NCBI GenBank assembly: GCA_964422415.1
Contig: CAYRBI010000006.1
Span: 23,888-87,887, forward strand
Reading direction: 5' to 3'
Length of the DNA stretch: 64,000 nucleotides
From: OLB16 sp964422415
Lineage (GTDB): Bacteria; Hinthialibacterota; Hinthialibacteria; OLB16
Shown: piece by piece, positions 46,445 to 54,529 of the stretch
Numbering within the stretch: position 1 is the first letter of the stretch
Layout: every line of letters begins with the position of its first letter
Program-made: the position numbers and the translations under genes
The notes under the pieces: model-generated
Told to the model about the DNA's origin: nothing
The model's input: the letters and a program-made list of their open reading frames with translations, nothing else
Databases searched by the model: none

Positions 46445-49400
46445 TTAGTACTGCGCCCAATCATCTACCGCGGTGGGTCCTTCAAGGAAGATCATGTCTT
46501 GATAGTAGATGGGATTGTAGATGACAAAGGTGTCATCGCCACAGGTAAACATGGATGTCAAGCCAAGCATCGCTGTGTCAGAATCACTATCCACCAGGAG
46601 AGGCAACATTCCCATGGTCTGGCCATCGACCGGCGGGAAGGGGTGGGTGAAGGTGGCTCCACCTGCGGTGAAGGCGGTCCAGGGGATGCGGGTCTCCAGC
46701 CGGTAGCCCATACTCGTGGTCACCACCGCCCAGGTCGTCCCCGTCATGGGATTGTAACTGGAGGGAGGCAAGCCCTGCTCGAAGTAGGCTGCATTGTTGG
46801 TGTTGGTGACTGGTGAGTAGGAAGGGCCAAAGGCCTTGGCTTCTTCATCGACTCTAACATCTTCGGAATCGATCTGATCGTAGTCCAGGCCCAAGACGAC
46901 ACAATCTCCAGTCGAGATGGAACCAGCGGTTTGTGCGTCAAGGTATTCATCGCGGACGTTAACGGCGACATAGAGAGCGTTGGCATCCCACCCAAAGTAG
47001 AACAGGCCACTCAAATCACCATCGTTATCGAGGCTGCTGCTGGCGTTGTTCACCATCGCTGATCCCTCATGGACCGAGTCTGGGAAATAGGGATCGGTGA
47101 TAGTGAGGGTTGATACACGCAGGTCGAGGACTTGAGCATTGGGATACTCAGTGGCGACATCGATGTTTCCATCGATGGTGGGTGGTGTGTTGAGTTTGTA
47201 ACAGTTCACCGGCCAAGCCAGAGTATTCGGACCAAAGTCGAAGGGTTCCTCCGCGCCTTTAAGGGTGATTGAAACCGTGTCAAGGAGCAGGGTCGCATCA
47301 AGTCCATTGGAATAGGTTTGGAACTCCAACAGATAATTGCCGGTTCCTGGCGAAGAAAAGTCTTTGGATACTAGGATGTATTCTCCCGAATACACCGTGT
47401 GATATTCAACGAGCACGGTTCCATTCAACCGGACTTCCAGGTCGATGGGTGCGGTTCCAGCACGGCTATTCTCACGGAAACGCAGGGTATACTGTGTTCC
47501 CGCGGCGAGTTCTACGGTTTGACTCACAATGCCATCGCCCTGCTTGAAACCAATCCGTTTGCCCTCGGGAATGCTTCCATTGTCATGGAAGGGGCCCGTG
47601 CTGTCGTTGACACCAGAGCCGCCATCCCAACCACTGATAGCGCCATAATGGGGGAAAGTCTCGTTCATTGTGCCTTCCTCGAAACCACCGTTGGTCACAA
47701 TATCTTCGGTGGGTTCAACAGGCTCATCTGGGTTCTTCGGCCATGGATCCGCCGCACCCTGAAGGACAATCGAGATCGTTTCGAAGAGCATGGTTTGATC
47801 CGCTTCATTTTCGTAAAACTCAAACTCCAGGGTGTACATGCCCGTGCCGGGTGAGGTGAAGTTGACCTCATGCAGGACATAAGATCCACGGACCACCTCA
47901 TGGACTGGATCCACCACTACACCATTGACCCGGGCCTCTAACTGTGGATTCACTGACCCAGTATAACCGCGGGTATTCTCACGGTAGCGCAGGGTGTAGG
48001 TCTTCCCCGCCACGAAGCCATCGACATCCTGATAAAGGATCCCGGCATGTTGGAGGAAACAGATATTATCACCATTGTAAATATCACCACTGTCATGGAA
48101 GGGACCCGCGGAGGTGTTTAATCCATAAGAGCCACCCCCTCCAGTCTGTATATTGTGCCAGCTCGGGATACCACCCTCAGCGATATAACCTGGATATCCT
48201 GGGGCGACGCTATCCTCGAAGCTTCCATTTTGAACCATGTAACGAGGTGTGGGTTCTCCGGCTGTGGAGCTGGTGGCAACAACCGGGCTGGGACCATAGA
48301 CCGTGTTCGGTTGCAGAGAGATGTAATCGATGGCGAAGGTATCTCCCGCCGCCGTGTTTTGGAGGAAGTCGAATCTCAAGGAATTGTACCAAGTGGGGCT
48401 GTGTGAGCCACCCCAAGTGGGTGTACCGGGCGTGGTTGCGAAGAGCAGGTCCGTCAATACCTGCTGGTAGGTGCCATCAGCCTTAACGGAGGTTTGGACG
48501 AGATTCCCGTTCTCCGCCCAACCCTGCAAAGTACCGGAGAGGATGTTGTCAGACCAAAAGAACTCGATGGCGTTCGCCGTATTCGCGGAAGTAAATTTTC
48601 CGCCGACCTCGAGTTTAGAGTAGTAATTCGCATCAAACTGAAAATCCACGCTGCCAGCCACGATATAGGGGTCCACGAAGGTGTCGGAATTGGTATCCGC
48701 GGCCGTGAAGTTCAGACAGCCATTAGCCACAGTGATATTGGTCATATCGTTAGCAGTGGTGGCCTGCAAAGTATCGAAATCGTCATCGGTATCGAATTCG
48801 AAGGAGATGTATTCCGTTAGACGGATCCAGTCGAACTCGATGACCTGCCCAACATCCGCGTCACTGCCATTAAAGGTATCGATACGCAAGTGAGTGATCG
48901 GTGCATCCGCCACCCAGTTGCTGTTGTTACCCCAAGAACTATCGTTGATATAACCCAGATCGAAATTAATGGTCTGGAAATCACTCATGGTGGTGGGCCA
49001 AATGGAAGTCTTGTCATTTCCTGGTGTTCCGGGCCCTTTTGCGTTGCCCGATCCATCGAAGAAAACTTGAAAGGCCCCCTGACCAGTACCGTTCTTGACC
49101 CGCATCTGGAGATTCCGGTATTGGCCGGGATGGGCCAGGGAAAAACTGGAGTTGTACATGAATGGATCCCAATTGCTGTTGATGGTCATCTTGAGGGTTC
49201 CACTACTGACATCCAAGGAGCAATTGGGCCCCGGACTTGTCTCGCTCCCACCATCAGGTGTCCAACCTTCGGTGTCTCCATTGGTACTAAAATTCCAGAC
49301 CTTGGAGAGTGTGGCATACACCTTATCGCCCGTGGCCAAAGACATACCATCCATATGCCACTCTCCCTCGGCATTGACTAAAACACTCCCTTTTGACACA

Positions 49401-49564
49401 TTATTTACGAAGACCTCAACATATCCGCCTGGAAGCGCACCGGAACCCCGAATGATGACATCGGTTCCATAGCCCGGTGTTTCCACCACCATAGCCGCAT
49501 GAGAGGCCATTCCAAATGACAGCATCAGCAACAACAAAGTGAAAAACTGAGTTCTACCTTTCAT
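46445..49564 (-). CDS. secreted modular protein with jelly-roll modules and CBM9-like domain
   Basis: A 1039-residue protein from ATG 49564 (AGAGGAA just upstream). Signal peptide ~1-24; a short Ig-like domain (~25-75); two beta-sandwich domains rich in W-x-F and F-x-F-D (~80-430); two copies of the N-G-(S/G)-F-E-(D/E) module (~447-600 and ~625-775), each with F-x-x-x-x-G and L-R-(Y/F)-R-E-N motifs; then a CBM9-like domain (~786-1039; P-T-I-D-G, Y-F-G-W-D-A-N-A-L-Y-V-A-V, R-I-P-W). CBM9-type domains bind sugar chain ends, so glycan binding is likely; no catalytic site was found. It ends in G-P-T-A-V-D-D-W-A-Q-Y. Paralogous to the next two genes. Confidence 0.8.
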   Translation of the reverse strand: MKGRTQFFTLLLLMLSFGMASHAAMVVETPGYGTDVIIRGSGALPGGYVEVFVNNVSKGSVLVNAEGEWHMDGMSLATGDKVYATLSKVWNFSTNGDTEGWTPDGGSETSPGPNCSLDVSSGTLKMTINSNWDPFMYNSSFSLAHPGQYRNLQMRVKNGTGQGAFQVFFDGSGNAKGPGTPGNDKTSIWPTTMSDFQTINFDLGYINDSSWGNNSNWVADAPITHLRIDTFNGSDADVGQVIEFDWIRLTEYISFEFDTDDDFDTLQATTANDMTNITVANGCLNFTAADTNSDTFVDPYIVAGSVDFQFDANYYSKLEVGGKFTSANTANAIEFFWSDNILSGTLQGWAENGNLVQTSVKADGTYQQVLTDLLFATTPGTPTWGGSHSPTWYNSLRFDFLQNTAAGDTFAIDYISLQPNTVYGPSPVVATSSTAGEPTPRYMVQNGSFEDSVAPGYPGYIAEGGIPSWHNIQTGGGGSYGLNTSAGPFHDSGDIYNGDNICFLQHAGILYQDVDGFVAGKTYTLRYRENTRGYTGSVNPQLEARVNGVVVDPVHEVVRGSYVLHEVNFTSPGTGMYTLEFEFYENEADQTMLFETISIVLQGAADPWPKNPDEPVEPTEDIVTNGGFEEGTMNETFPHYGAISGWDGGSGVNDSTGPFHDNGSIPEGKRIGFKQGDGIVSQTVELAAGTQYTLRFRENSRAGTAPIDLEVRLNGTVLVEYHTVYSGEYILVSKDFSSPGTGNYLLEFQTYSNGLDATLLLDTVSITLKGAEEPFDFGPNTLAWPVNCYKLNTPPTIDGNIDVATEYPNAQVLDLRVSTLTITDPYFPDSVHEGSAMVNNASSSLDNDGDLSGLFYFGWDANALYVAVNVRDEYLDAQTAGSISTGDCVVLGLDYDQIDSEDVRVDEEAKAFGPSYSPVTNTNNAAYFEQGLPPSSYNPMTGTTWAVVTTSMGYRLETRIPWTAFTAGGATFTHPFPPVDGQTMGMLPLLVDSDSDTAMLGLTSMFTCGDDTFVIYNPIYYQDMIFLEGPTAVDDWAQY

Positions 49565-49717
49565 TTCCTCTTTCTCCTTCACAGATTCAAGTACAAGCCA
49601 CACACTGGTGGAAGGCACAAACACAAAACAACCTAACTCCGCTCATAGCATCACCTCGCTTTCTTTAAGCTAAGAATCCACAGACTTCCCAAAGGGTCGC
49701 AACTTACGAGTGGTACA

Positions 49718-49729
49718 TTAAACGATTAA
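49718..49729 (-). promoter_or_regulatory. possible LacI-type operator
   Basis: TTAATCGTTTAA on the minus strand keeps the AA-n-CG-n-TT core of LacI-family operators, 154 nt before the start codon. The neighbouring -10/-35 elements are not clear. It is listed because the two downstream paralogs have better sites at the same place. Confidence 0.3.
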
Positions 49730-49902
49730 CAATAAGACGAATAGAGGGGAAATTCATAAAAAGAAGCGGAACAGATCAAAAGCGACCCATCCCCGCGTGT
49801 ATATATACACAGATATTCACCTCTCTGAACAGGTGACACAAAGGCAATTGTACTCACTATTGTGTCCAGTTCGCAATCGCTGAGGGAGCGGTTAAGTAAA
49901 CA

Positions 49903-49927
49903 GGGGCGAGCCTGATTGGCTCGCCCC
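49903..49927 (-). terminator. hairpin after the second jelly-roll gene
   Basis: GGGGCGAGCC / GGCTCGCCCC, 10-bp stem with a 5-nt loop, followed on the minus strand by TGTTTACTT. The arms are the same as in the terminator at 51388, another trace of duplication. The 49565-49984 gap holds this, the presumed promoter of the 46445 gene and its leader. Confidence 0.7.
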
Positions 49928-49984
49928 CATTGAGATTGTTTTTAAGTCTGAGAAGGACTAAATCAGGCTTCTCTCTTACTCAGT

Positions 49985-51100
49985 CTAATCCTTTTCGTAC
50001 TGAGTCCAGTTGATGACCGATGTAGGCTCTTTTGTCGGATAAGGATTCTCCGCGCCTTGCACGACAATCGAAACCGCATCGAGAAGGACGGTTGCATCAC
50101 CGCCGGATGGATTGGTGATAACAAACTCAAGCAGGTAGTCTCCTGTACCAGGAGAGGCGAAATCGACAGAGATATGCTCGAATTCCCCGGCAAGGACCTC
50201 ATGGTTGGCAACGAGCACAACACTGTTCAGCTTGACCTCCATCTGCATGATGGGCACTGCTTCTGGTGGGCAGCAATTACGCGAATTTTCGCTGAAACGC
50301 AGGGTGTACTGTTTGCCCGCCTCGAAACCGACAGCGGTCTGAGAGACAGTCCCCGCATTCTGCCGGAAGGCAATCTGATCACCATGGTTCTCAACCCCAT
50401 TATCCCAGAAGGGGCCAGTATTGTCATTCATCCCATTTAGTCCGGTCCACCAGATTACCGAACCATAGTGTGGAGAGGTTGGATTCATCGCTTCATCCTC
50501 GAAACTTCCATTGGCAATGATCAGGTCAGGACGTTCTGGGAGAGCTGCGGGCGGGAAGGGATTCTCTTCACCCTTCGGAACGATGGAGACTCCATCCAGG
50601 ACAAAAGTCACATCACCACTGTTAACGACCACCTCGAACTCCAAGGTGAAGATCCCATCACCAGGGGAAGTCAAATCCGTCTCGACCAGAGTGAACTCCC
50701 CAACAGCCACAGTGTGCAGGGCAACCACTTCCGTGCCGTTCAGCCGGACGGCCAGACCCATATCCAGACCGGTGTTGCGGAGATTCTCAAGGAAACGGAG
50801 CGTGTATTGCTGACCAGATACGAAACCAGCCACATCCTGAGACAAGATCCCAGCTTGCTGATGAAATGCGACCTGGGTTCCGTGCATCTTGTACCCATTA
50901 TCCCAGAAAGGACCTGAAATGGTATTGACACCCACATTCCCGGCTGAGTTATTCCAATTCAGAATGGGGCCATAATGGGGCCATAGTTCAACAGGAGCTT
51001 CATCCTCGAAACTCCCATTCAAAACCAGGTTCGCTGCATAGGATGACATCGCCGGGAAAACACACAACATCAGAACAACAAACAAAGCAACCTTCTTCAT
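49985..51100 (-). CDS. secreted protein with two jelly-roll-like modules
   Basis: A 371-residue protein from ATG 51100, with GGAGG 7 nt upstream. Signal peptide ~1-23 (cleavage near S-Y-A-A). Two modules of about 160 residues begin N-L-V-L-N-G-S-F-E-D and I-A-N-G-S-F-E-D and contain G-P-F-W-D-N-G, Q-Y-T-L-R-F-(L/S)-E-N, and a V-x-L-D-(G/A)-V-S-I-V end. The layout resembles DUF642/carbohydrate-binding jelly-rolls. The second module has N-S-R-N-C-C. The end is P-T-S-V-I-N-W-T-Q-Y-E-K-D, four residues longer than the shared C-terminal signature. Probably binds cell-wall or environmental glycan. Confidence 0.78.
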   Translation of the reverse strand: MKKVALFVVLMLCVFPAMSSYAANLVLNGSFEDEAPVELWPHYGPILNWNNSAGNVGVNTISGPFWDNGYKMHGTQVAFHQQAGILSQDVAGFVSGQQYTLRFLENLRNTGLDMGLAVRLNGTEVVALHTVAVGEFTLVETDLTSPGDGIFTLEFEVVVNSGDVTFVLDGVSIVPKGEENPFPPAALPERPDLIIANGSFEDEAMNPTSPHYGSVIWWTGLNGMNDNTGPFWDNGVENHGDQIAFRQNAGTVSQTAVGFEAGKQYTLRFSENSRNCCPPEAVPIMQMEVKLNSVVLVANHEVLAGEFEHISVDFASPGTGDYLLEFVITNPSGGDATVLLDAVSIVVQGAENPYPTKEPTSVINWTQYEKD

Positions 51101-51220
51101 GCTACAACCTCCACTAAAAATCCTGGGGGACTTCCCCCCCCTTCTTTTCACGCCACGCGTAAAAAAGCCAAAAATGCAAGGTCAAACATGACGCAGGATG
51201 CGTCACTTACTGAGTGACTC

Positions 51221-51231
51221 ATCACCTCCTT
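51221..51231 (-). promoter_or_regulatory. extended Shine-Dalgarno match in the 5' leader
   Basis: AAGGAGGTGAT on the minus strand equals the full complement of the usual 16S rRNA 3' tail, yet it lies about 120 nt upstream of the start codon. An ATG just 2 nt past GGAGG is too close for normal use. A GACGCA-GGA-TGCGTC stem (51190-51204, + strand reading) and a GGGGG/CCCCC stem near the ribosome site lie downstream in the same leader. Confidence 0.45.
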
Positions 51232-51317
51232 CAATATACGATTGGTGGATCCGTAAGAGACTAGAAAAAAACAGGCTGGACAGACGGGGTGTTTTCTCTA
51301 CAAATGTTCTCTACGTC

Positions 51318-51360
51318 AACCGGTTTACCGACTATACCATACAGAGAGAAGCAGATGCAA
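51318..51360 (-). promoter_or_regulatory. promoter with LacI-type operator
   Basis: Minus strand: TTGCAT (51360-51355), 18-nt spacer, TATAGT (51336-51331), then the palindrome AACCGGTT (51325-51318) inside GTAAACCGGTTGAC, overlapping the expected start site. The gene at 53355 has the same arrangement. The LacI family prefers AA-n-CG-n-TT cores, so sugar-dependent repression is the simplest reading. The region 51101-51471 holds only this promoter, the leader and a terminator. Confidence 0.65.
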
Positions 51361-51380
51361 TAAGGAGACTTGGGATTATG

Positions 51381-51412
51381 AAAAAAAGGGGCGAGCCAGA
51401 TCGGCTCGCCCC
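51381..51412 (-). terminator. intrinsic terminator of the third jelly-roll gene
   Basis: GGGGCGAGCC / GGCTCGCCCC with a 5-nt loop, followed on the minus strand by seven T. A textbook Rho-independent terminator located 60 nt past the stop codon of the gene at 51472 and just ahead of the next gene's promoter. Confidence 0.9.
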
Positions 51413-51471
51413 TCTTGTAACCATCTGATGAGAGCCAGACGCTTTGACTGGACCCTCTCAGTGCCTATGCC

Positions 51472-53355
51472 TCAGTACTGAGTCCAATTTGGAACATCCG
51501 AGGTGCTATTGTAGAAGATCAAATCGTTGTACTTCGAGGCGTTGACAATGATGTTGGTATTGTTCCCGGCCGTGTAAAGGAAGGAGACTACGCCATCATC
51601 GAAATCCTCCAACATGGGAAGAACTCCGCAGGTCTGTCCTTCCACGGGTGGGAAGGGATTCGTGTAGGTGTCGCCGCCCGCCGTGAAGGCAGTCCAGGGG
51701 ATCCGTGCTTCGAGGACATATCCCGTGGCATTCGTCTTCATATTGTAGGTCATTCCGGTGAATGGATTCGCATTGCCCACCGGCCAGAACTGTTGGAACC
51801 AATTCACATCGTTCGCGTTGTCAGTCACTGCCCATGAAGGGATGTAGACCTTCGTGTCAGCTAATTGCCCATCGGTGGCCTCACCTTGGTCATAATCCAG
51901 GCAAAGCTGGAATGCATCGCCTCCATTCACGCCACCATCACTGCAAGCGTATTGGCCACAAGGGTTCATTGCGGGATTCAGCTGCTGATCCATGGCGACA
52001 ACCGCCAAGTAGAGGGCTTGGGCATCCCACAGGAAATATATTAACGCTGAGTTGTCGGCATCGTTTTCGGGAGAAGCAACACCGGTAAATGAGGCAGTCC
52101 CGGCATGCATGCATGTGGGGGTGAATGGGTCAATGATTGTGAGAGTACTCTTTCTCAGGTCGACCGGCTGGGAGTTGGAATATTCGGTGGCGATATTAGC
52201 TACGCCATCGATCGTGGGAGTGGTAATGGTTTTGTAGACGTTGATCGGCCAGCATTGGGGGTAGGTTGGAAATGGATCGGCCTCCCCTTTCTTCACGATC
52301 GAAATGGCATCCAGGAGAGCGGTGGCATCGCCTCCTGTTGGATTTGTAAAGATAAACTCAAGTAGGAAGTCTCCCGTACCAGGAGATGCGAAATCGACTG
52401 AAATGTGCTCGAACTCCCCGGTGGCAACCTGGTGATTGGCAACCAGAACGACGCTGTTGAGTTTCACTTCCAGATCCAACAGCGGTATTCCTGTTTCCGG
52501 ACAGCCTTCAGTTGGACAGCAGCAGTTACGTGAATTCTCACTGAAACGCAGGGTGTACTGCTGTCCCGCGACAAAGCCAATTCCGGTCTGCGAGACTGTT
52601 CCGGCATTCTGGCGGAAAGCGACCTGTTTTCCATTAATCTCAGTACCGTTATCCCAGAAAGGACCGGTGTTATCATTCATCCCATTAAATCCGGTCCAAT
52701 ACCTTACTGAGCCATAGTGAGGCCAAGTCTCGGCGACTGGATCATCCTCAAAGCTTCCATTGGCGATAATGACGTCAGTCGGACGTGGCGGAACAGTCGC
52801 GGGCGGGAAGGGATTCGCCTCACCCTTGGGGACAATGGATACACCATCCAGAGTCAGTGTTCCATCACCACTGTTGACTATGACCTCAAACTCGAGGGTG
52901 AAGAGACCCGCGCCGGGAGAAGCAAAATCAACCTCGACCAGCGTAAACTCCCCAACAACCACACGATGGAGAGGCGACACATCCACTCCATTCACACGCA
53001 CCCATAGGTCCACATCAGTACTGGTATTGCGCAGATTCTCTAGAAATCTGAGCGTATACTGCTGACCTGTCACGAAACCATCCACATCCTGGGACAGGAT
53101 CCCGGTGCCCTGGTGGAATCCAACCTGAGTCCCATTCACCTTGTAACCGTTATCCCAGAAAGGACCCGCATCAGTGTTGACCCCAGTATTCCCACCGGAA
53201 TTATTCCAAGAAGGAATAGGTGCATAAAATGGCCAGGGTTCGACAGGGGGTTCATCCTCGAAGCTTCCATTTAAAACTAGGTTCGCAGCGAATGACGACA
53301 CTGCTGGGAGAGCCAAAAGCGCAAGCAGAAGACAGAACAAAGAAACCTTCTTCAT
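51472..53355 (-). CDS. secreted protein with two jelly-roll modules and CBM9-like domain
   Basis: A 627-residue protein from ATG 53355 with GGAGG upstream (an in-frame GTG at 53490 overlaps a Shine-Dalgarno-like element and would delay the signal peptide). Signal peptide ~1-23; two modules starting N-L-V-L-N-G-S-F-E-D (~26) and I-A-N-G-S-F-E-D-D (~198); CBM9-like domain (~373-627; T-P-T-I-D-G-V-A, Y-F-L-W-D-A-Q-A-L-Y-L-A-V, R-I-P-W-T-A-F). The first two modules are close to the whole of the gene at 49985, so that gene is a version lacking CBM9. It ends in S-T-S-D-V-P-N-W-T-Q-Y. Probably binds extracellular glycan. Confidence 0.8.
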   Translation of the reverse strand: MKKVSLFCLLLALLALPAVSSFAANLVLNGSFEDEPPVEPWPFYAPIPSWNNSGGNTGVNTDAGPFWDNGYKVNGTQVGFHQGTGILSQDVDGFVTGQQYTLRFLENLRNTSTDVDLWVRVNGVDVSPLHRVVVGEFTLVEVDFASPGAGLFTLEFEVIVNSGDGTLTLDGVSIVPKGEANPFPPATVPPRPTDVIIANGSFEDDPVAETWPHYGSVRYWTGFNGMNDNTGPFWDNGTEINGKQVAFRQNAGTVSQTGIGFVAGQQYTLRFSENSRNCCCPTEGCPETGIPLLDLEVKLNSVVLVANHQVATGEFEHISVDFASPGTGDFLLEFIFTNPTGGDATALLDAISIVKKGEADPFPTYPQCWPINVYKTITTPTIDGVANIATEYSNSQPVDLRKSTLTIIDPFTPTCMHAGTASFTGVASPENDADNSALIYFLWDAQALYLAVVAMDQQLNPAMNPCGQYACSDGGVNGGDAFQLCLDYDQGEATDGQLADTKVYIPSWAVTDNANDVNWFQQFWPVGNANPFTGMTYNMKTNATGYVLEARIPWTAFTAGGDTYTNPFPPVEGQTCGVLPMLEDFDDGVVSFLYTAGNNTNIIVNASKYNDLIFYNSTSDVPNWTQY

Positions 53356-53487
53356 GTTACCACCTCCACTTTGTATGCTGGGGGCCACGCCCCTATTTTT
53401 ACGACAAGCGGAAAAAAAGCACTTCAAGGTGAGACATGACACAAGGTGAGACGCGATTCCGGTTAGAAACCGGAACTCGTTGAATAA

Positions 53488-53497
53488 CACCTCCTTT
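53488..53497 (-). promoter_or_regulatory. extended Shine-Dalgarno match in the 5' leader
   Basis: AAAGGAGGTG on the minus strand, about 133 nt before the start codon and at nearly the same distance from the promoter as the copy at 51221. A TTCCGGTT-AGA-AACCGGAA stem (53457-53475) and a GGGGC/GCCCC stem (53381-53393) follow. The 53356-53788 stretch otherwise holds only the promoter and an A+T-rich divergent spacer. Confidence 0.45.
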
Positions 53498-53582
53498 CAG
53501 AGTTCTTGTGGGTAGAGCCTATAATGACTCTCCTTAAAAATACGCCAAATGTAGAACTCAAACCACGGTTGTTTCCTACGTT

Positions 53583-53624
53583 AACCGGTTTACAAATATA
53601 CCATAAAGGGGGTTAGTGATGCAA
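53583..53624 (-). promoter_or_regulatory. promoter with LacI-type operator
   Basis: Minus strand: TTGCAT (53624-53619), 18-nt spacer, TATATT (53600-53595), then AACCGGTT (53590-53583) within GTAAACCGGTTAAC. Same order and spacing as at 51318-51360, while the spacer sequences differ, so the shared elements are the functional parts. Confidence 0.65.
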
Positions 53625-53788
53625 TAAAAGATTTTCGGTGGGGCCAAGAAAAAATGAATTGCGAGTCAGATTGGTCCACCTCCATAGGAAATTCCTTCTT
53701 CGTGGCAGTGGTAGGGGTGATTCAGGATTCTGGTCCTGAAGCCGACAATATACGAGTTGGGATCATGTATTCTCCAACGGGGTGGTGT

Positions 53789-54052
53789 ATGAAGTGGTGT
53801 GTTAAGATTCTGATTGCGGGACTGATGGTGTACATGGTTACTGGCTGTGGTTCCTGGCGTCGAATGCCCTCGGGTCCAGGAATCTCACAGCTGGACTATA
53901 AAGAGTCCTGTGGTGGTTGCCATAAACTCCCCAAACCCCGTTCCCGCTCGGATGAGCAGTGGCAGAATTTCATGATGGAGCATCGCCTAGTCAGCGGACA
54001 CGATGAAGAAACCGCGCAGCTCTTCGCGGATTACCTGAAGGAAATGAACTGA
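53789..54052 (+). CDS. small lipoprotein with heme c motif
   Basis: An 87-residue protein from ATG 53789; longer readings start with no signal peptide. The hydrophobic start ends M-V-T-G-C, a lipobox. Y-K-E-S-C-G-G-C-H-K-L-P carries one CxxCH heme-binding motif, followed by W-Q-N-F-M-M-E-H-R. Small cytochromes with a C-x-x-C-H-x-(L/P) site and a following W-x-x-x-x-x-x-M/H pattern act in periplasmic electron transfer or as sensors. The distal ligand may be one of the Met residues. It has no obvious partner nearby. Confidence 0.65.
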   Translation: MKWCVKILIAGLMVYMVTGCGSWRRMPSGPGISQLDYKESCGGCHKLPKPRSRSDEQWQNFMMEHRLVSGHDEETAQLFADYLKEMN

Positions 54053-54066
54053 GGACCATATATCCC

Positions 54067-54124
54067 GGAGTAGCGAATTCATTCGCGTGCCGGCATACCC
54101 CTACGCGAATAAATTCGCTACTCC
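54067..54124. repeat. intergenic palindrome
   Basis: GGAGTAGCGAATTCATTCGC and its opposite ...GCGAATAAATTCGCTACTCC match at 21 of 22 positions around a short GC-rich loop. The unit is itself palindromic (GCGAAT/ATTCGC). It lies between convergent genes and may double as a terminator. Confidence 0.6.
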
Positions 54125-54140
54125 ATTTTCCTCCGTTTTT

Positions 54141-54479
54141 TTATAACGCTGATTCACCCCGTTCTCCGGTGCGGATACGGACACAGTTCTCCAGATCCAT
54201 GATGAAAACCTTCCCATCGCCGACCTCGCCAGTTCGAGCGGCCGCCTCGATGGCGGAGACCACCGCCTCCACCTTGGTGTCCGGAAGCGCGACCTCTAAG
54301 CGGACCTTCGGCACAAGATCCACCACATACTCTTTGCCACGGAAAAGCTCTTTGTGACCTTTCTGACGTCCATGCCCACGCACTTCGGTGATGGTCAGGC
54401 CTGTGATACCCAACTCAGACAGAGCCGCTTTGATGTCGTCCAACTTGCTGGGACGGATGATGGCGGTAATGATTTTCAC
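54141..54479 (-). CDS. glnK: nitrogen regulatory protein P-II
   Basis: A 112-residue trimeric signal protein. The T-loop G-R-Q-K-G-H-K-E-L-F-R-G-K-E-Y keeps Tyr51, the uridylylation site, and the B-loop T-G-E-V-G-D-G-K-V-F and the C-loop R-I-R-T-G-E binding ATP/ADP and 2-oxoglutarate. It reports nitrogen and energy state and plugs AmtB. It follows amtB by 50 nt, which argues for the GlnK role over GlnB. Confidence 0.95.
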   Translation of the reverse strand: MKIITAIIRPSKLDDIKAALSELGITGLTITEVRGHGRQKGHKELFRGKEYVVDLVPKVRLEVALPDTKVEAVVSAIEAAARTGEVGDGKVFIMDLENCVRIRTGERGESAL

Positions 54480-54529
54480 GAGGTCTTCCTCCTTTTTTTT
54501 CCCTCTTCGGCTGGAGCGATGTTTTCTCC

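Noticed and set aside
51198..51428. 76-codon plus-strand open frame
   Set aside because: It overlaps a promoter, operator and terminator of the flanking minus-strand genes and has no family features.
53654..53788. Longer start for the small heme lipoprotein
   Set aside because: It adds 45 residues without a signal peptide and would bury the lipobox; ATG 53789 gives a standard lipoprotein.
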